From positions 1 to 47,643 of the forward strand of contig DF237068.1 of NCBI GenBank assembly GCA_000708835.1: a DNA stretch of 47,643 bases, read 5' to 3'. This document shows, in pieces, positions 45,101-47,643 of the stretch. Position 1 is the first letter of the stretch; each line of letters begins with the position of its first letter. A model generated the notes under the pieces. That model was not told where the DNA came from, did no database searches, and worked only from the letters and a program-made list of their open reading frames with translations. A program made the position numbers and the translations under genes. This DNA is from Klebsormidium nitens. Its lineage: Eukaryota; Streptophyta; Klebsormidiophyceae; Klebsormidiales; Klebsormidiaceae.

Positions 45101-46148
45101 TGATAGTTGACGCAGTGCTTTGAAATGCTCAGTAGTTTATTCACATCTGAGCAAGATCAGAGCACCCAAGATAAGTTCATCTGTATGAAGGATGGAGTGG
45201 TAGCAGCATGAGCAGGACATAGGCCGTTTTGGAGCTCCAAGTGTCAGCTGGCCTCTGACTGAAGAATCATGTGCAAGCAAAAAGTCAGGTTTCCGCACAA
45301 ATAAAAGAGTACAGACATGACTTCAAACGTACCAGACTGTGGTAGCTGCACAAAATGCTTGGGCTGTGCTTAGGCAGCGAGTGACTGCGATTGCAAATCG
45401 TGATTGTCAGACCCCCTGATTGGAGCTGAGGTATGACTGTTAAGAGTCTGCAACCGGTAAGAGCTCTCTTCGAAAGACTGCTCTCGTTCTCTTTGAGCAG
45501 GCTGCATTCTTGATCGAAGCACAGGGAAGTTAGTAAAAATAGTGAGCGTGATCAAGAGGGACATTAGGAAGACCTCTCTATAAGTCAAGCTCAATCACAA
45601 GAACCATGTTCAGATGTGAAGGATTCCAAACTGCAAACAGAAAAGCAGAACGATATACTAAGAGGCAAGAACAGAGAACCCACCTCTACTAAGGGCTCCA
45701 GCATTCCTGGGTAATGGAACCAGTGCTTGTGCCGGTGACAGTTCTCAAAGGCCATGCCCGACCGGTGCGGCTCGCCGCCCTGAAACTCCGCGCCTAGTTC
45801 TTCCTCCAGCCACTCTGTCCCGCTGTGCCTCTCTCCAATGACGCACATTCTCTTGATTGCATGCGGATACGCCGGCACAGCAGGTCTGGCGCTCACCAAA
45901 ACCCTTCCCGGCAGGCGCAGCACATGCGGCCAAAGATCGACGATCTCTTGCAGCGCGATTCCCTCAAAGTTCTGGGACACGCGGCGTTGCGTCGCGCAGT
46001 TGCAGCTCGCGGCGACCTGGAGCTCTTGAGTGAGGGGAATGGACACCCAAATGAAGAGCGAAAAGAGCGCTTGCGAGGCGAGCAAAATAAGCACGATGAC
46101 CAAAGTCCATGCCATGCTGCGGAACATGCCAGACCCTCCACCCTTCAT
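42171..46148 (-). CDS. type II membrane sulfotransferase-like protein, five exons
   Basis: P-loop sulfotransferase family, expected to move sulfate from PAPS to a sugar or other acceptor in the Golgi lumen. Exons: 46148-45684, 44551-44321, 43756-43653, 43243-43081, 42308-42171; GT-AG introns, phases match, 366 aa. Residues 13-36 form one hydrophobic signal anchor. CVIGERHSGTEWLEEEL (102-118) fits the 5'-phosphosulfate loop. VVVRNAVDWLLNM (162-174) aligns with the 3'-phosphate motif, which in relatives reads RNPYDW..S; here Asn173 stands where Ser is usual. Further family landmarks are HWFHYPG, PHHA, LPFEEFL.RPWV, MQLRAMKLDNFLRLQQWVP and RYEDM (267-271). An earlier in-frame ATG at 46205 would add 19 residues; I prefer 46148 because it puts the anchor near the N-terminus. 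Intron 1 carries tandem copies of the exon 2 start. The acceptor substrate is unknown. Confidence 0.82.
43040..43073. repeat. (GGAAC)n pentanucleotide run beside a splice donor
   Basis: Imperfect GGAAC/GGAAG units lie in sulfotransferase intron 4, about 8 bp from the exon 4 donor (minus-strand CAG|GTAAGC at 43081/43080). Confidence 0.75.
44552..45060 (-). repeat. tandem decayed copies of the sulfotransferase exon 2 acceptor and 5' end
   Basis: Reading the minus strand, the real exon 2 begins TTACAG|GACGGCGACCT at 44551. Copies begin at 44674, 44797 and 44924, with a further fragment at about 45011-45060; spacings are 123, 123 and 127 bp. Each has about 55-60 bp of exon sequence (to GGCTCCTCAACAYGGC) plus about 65 bp of intron. 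The copy at 44674 lacks one base and shifts frame; the others have substitutions, including loss of the Arg-Asn-Ala motif in the copy at 44924. Only the last unit in transcription order continues as an exon. Confidence 0.92.
44566..45054 (-). promoter_or_regulatory. row of G-box (CACGTGGC) motifs in sulfotransferase intron 1
   Basis: CACGTG occurs at 44566, 44689, 44938 and 45049, within CACGTGGC on the plus strand in each case (first three as ACACGTGGC), and degenerate (CAGGTGGC) at about 44819. The spacing follows the exon-copy units because the motif lies in the copied intron part. G-boxes bind plant bZIP and bHLH factors; activity here is inference. Confidence 0.5.
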
Positions 46149-46516
46149 GGCTGCGAATAAGCTAAGGACGGGAACAGGTTCTGTATGCGCACAAAGCCAG
46201 CTCAAGAGCTGCGTGAACTCCCCAAAGATGCTGGTTGGGAATGGGGCGCCCCTCAGTAGCGCTCTGTTCGATCAGCAAGACTTTCTTGGAAGTTCGTTAC
46301 AGTACTGTTGCTGCAAATGGAGCGGTGATTGTCAACGTGGTTGGCGGCACCGCTCAGCTCATCTCTTCCGATTCAACTCCTGCTTTCGCGTTCGAGCTGA
46401 TCCGAGTGCGTCTCGGCGCACACGACTCTCCGGCAAACCGGCCGACGGAGTGGTACGTGCGGTACTGAACTAGATATCCAACTGTTGATTGCACTTTCTT
46501 TCAACTCAATCTGGAC

Positions 46517-46527
46517 TATATATAAAG
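46517..46527 (+). promoter_or_regulatory. TATA box of unknown target
   Basis: TATATATAAAG is a near-ideal plant TATA box on the plus strand. It would start transcription near 46550, where only a 60-codon frame (ATG at 46544) follows. The A/T core also reads TATATA on the minus strand and could serve the sulfotransferase gene with a long 5' UTR. Confidence 0.35.
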
Positions 46528-46875
46528 TGCCCTGTTCCCACACATGGAAGCCGAATACGCGGTAGTCACAATATTGGGTACAAGACCGATCAATGGGTGG
46601 TCACAGACTTCCCCTGTAAAGCTAGCCTCGAGTGTTAGGTGTACTGGTGATGATTTGCCGGTCACCGAAAGCTCTCGCAACTCCCGCCGAAAGCTAGTGG
46701 GCAGTGCATGGATCGAAGGGGTATGAAACTGCGTACATGTTAGGTGCTACAGTGCACATATTGGGTCGCATTTTATTCTGGGCCGTCGATCCTGTGCTTC
46801 TGGCCAACAATTGCTGTCATTGACAGTGCCAAACTTTGATGTGCTGCCGTTGATAGAATCATTTTAAACATCGGT

Positions 46876-47024
46876 AAGAATCGGACGGATCACGGAAGTC
46901 GAGGGCCGGAGGCCGACGTTTTCCGTACGCCGTCGGAGGTTTGCATATTGTGCACAGGCAAGAGTCTGCGAGAGTCCCAGTCCGGGATTCGGGAAGCTCC
47001 GCGACCGTCCGACTCCGATTCTAA
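46876..47024. repeat. possible short inverted-repeat element
   Basis: AGAATCGGACGGATCACGG at the left is matched loosely by the reverse complement of the right end (AGAATCGGAGTCGGACGGTCGCGG), bounding about 150 bp. The right arm has a few extra bases. No target duplication is evident. Confidence 0.35.
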
Positions 47025-47643
47025 ATGATGCCACGTGGCATTGCAATTTGCGAGTGCCTTTGACTTCGTAATATCGCCTTCGAACTTTGAACTGCCCACG
47101 GACTTTTGTCCCGGCCGGCTGGCTGCCGGCACCCCCCCGATTCTGTCTGCTCGGTCGTCGGCGCGGCAGTTTGCTTTTCCGGCCGGCAAAGCCCAGCAAT
47201 CGCCTGCATGCCTTTTCTGCCAGCCAACCAGCCGGCGGGCCGGGTGCCTTCGGCACCGGCCGGGGTCCTCTCTCGGCCGGCCAGGTCCAGGTTCTCTTGC
47301 CGGCGCAATGTGTGGGAAACCCTGCTTCGAAGTCCAGACTTCGACATACTGTACATACCGTACGGTATTAACTCGGGCACCGTTTGGAAAAGCAACTACT
47401 TACATTACACGTACCTTTTAATAATAGCGATGTTCGGCTTGCCGGGCGGCAAAGCTCACACGGGTCATCCGGTTTGCCTATTATTTAAATGTGAGTCACA
47501 AGATCTTTGACGTGCCCCGCCGGCAGCCGGTTCCCGAGGTACGGTACTTGCCCGAAAGTACTGTTCCGTACTAGAAGCGGTACCGTACACATGTGTGCAT
47601 GTGCATTGTGTACACCATATTTCGCCTGTCGGAATTCCGGGTA

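Larger units (their letters stand above)
46206..47643. other. upstream region of the sulfotransferase gene, right edge
   Basis: No gene can be supported. A TATA box on the plus strand lies at 46517-46527, an inverted repeat at about 46876-47024, a palindromic G-box (ATGCCACGTGGCAT) at 47028-47041, a GCCGGC/CCGGCC-dense stretch at 47110-47300 and a GTAC-rich end (47537-47620). The dense short palindromes suggest repeat DNA. Confidence 0.5.

Noticed and set aside
46235-46468. 77-codon plus-strand frame ending in a plausible-looking C-terminus
   Set aside because: No recognised motif, no convincing splice partners, and it lies where the sulfotransferase promoter is expected.
1-47643. tRNA, rRNA or other structured RNA genes
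   Set aside because: I looked for TPsiC-arm-like GGTTCGAATCC words and cloverleaf patterns and found none convincing on either strand; a covariance-model scan would be decisive.

Overview
This is eukaryotic nuclear DNA: genes are split by GT-AG introns, exons are visibly more GC-rich than introns, and one run of Ns (28602-29167) marks an assembly gap. A plant-type amino-acid permease next to a carotenoid cleavage dioxygenase with a plastid-type N-terminus points to the green lineage. A streptophyte alga (Klebsormidium-like) or a bryophyte is my inference, not something the sequence proves.

Four protein genes can be assembled exon by exon with matching phases. (1) + strand, 1873-11078: an 11-exon BAT1/GABA-permease-like APC transporter of 538 aa. 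(2) - strand, 13208-15206: a two-exon metallo-beta-lactamase-fold hydrolase with one in-frame TGA at codon 180. (3) + strand, 16988-38584: a 10-exon carotenoid cleavage dioxygenase (CCD) with a plastid transit-like first exon, five 18-residue repeats before the catalytic domain, a low-complexity insertion beside the third iron-ligand histidine, and introns of about 5.9 and 7.4 kb. (4) - strand, 42171-46148: a five-exon type II membrane sulfotransferase-like protein. A possible fifth gene at the extreme left (44-343, - strand) is only tentative. The genes do not form a pathway; the first two are convergent, the second and third divergent, the third and fourth convergent.

The non-coding DNA is unusual. 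At five exon boundaries, in three of the four genes, a segment of about 120-180 bp that spans one splice junction (part of the exon plus adjacent intron, with its AG or GT) has been tandemly copied two to four times, and the decayed copies lie in the intron beside the real exon. This looks like a genome habit rather than a single event and is the main discovery candidate here. Other features are two MITE-like elements (one with TTAA at both ends, inside the permease gene), several perfect zero-spacer palindromes (58 bp, 26 bp and an overlapping 20+20 bp pair), GGGGGATCCCCC palindromes inside coding exons of two unrelated genes, a 52-bp tandem repeat, G-rich telomere-like tracts, and a row of G-boxes created by the duplicated intron segments in the sulfotransferase gene.

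Limits: exon joins are read by eye from splice signals, phase and family similarity; no transcript, alignment or database search supports them.
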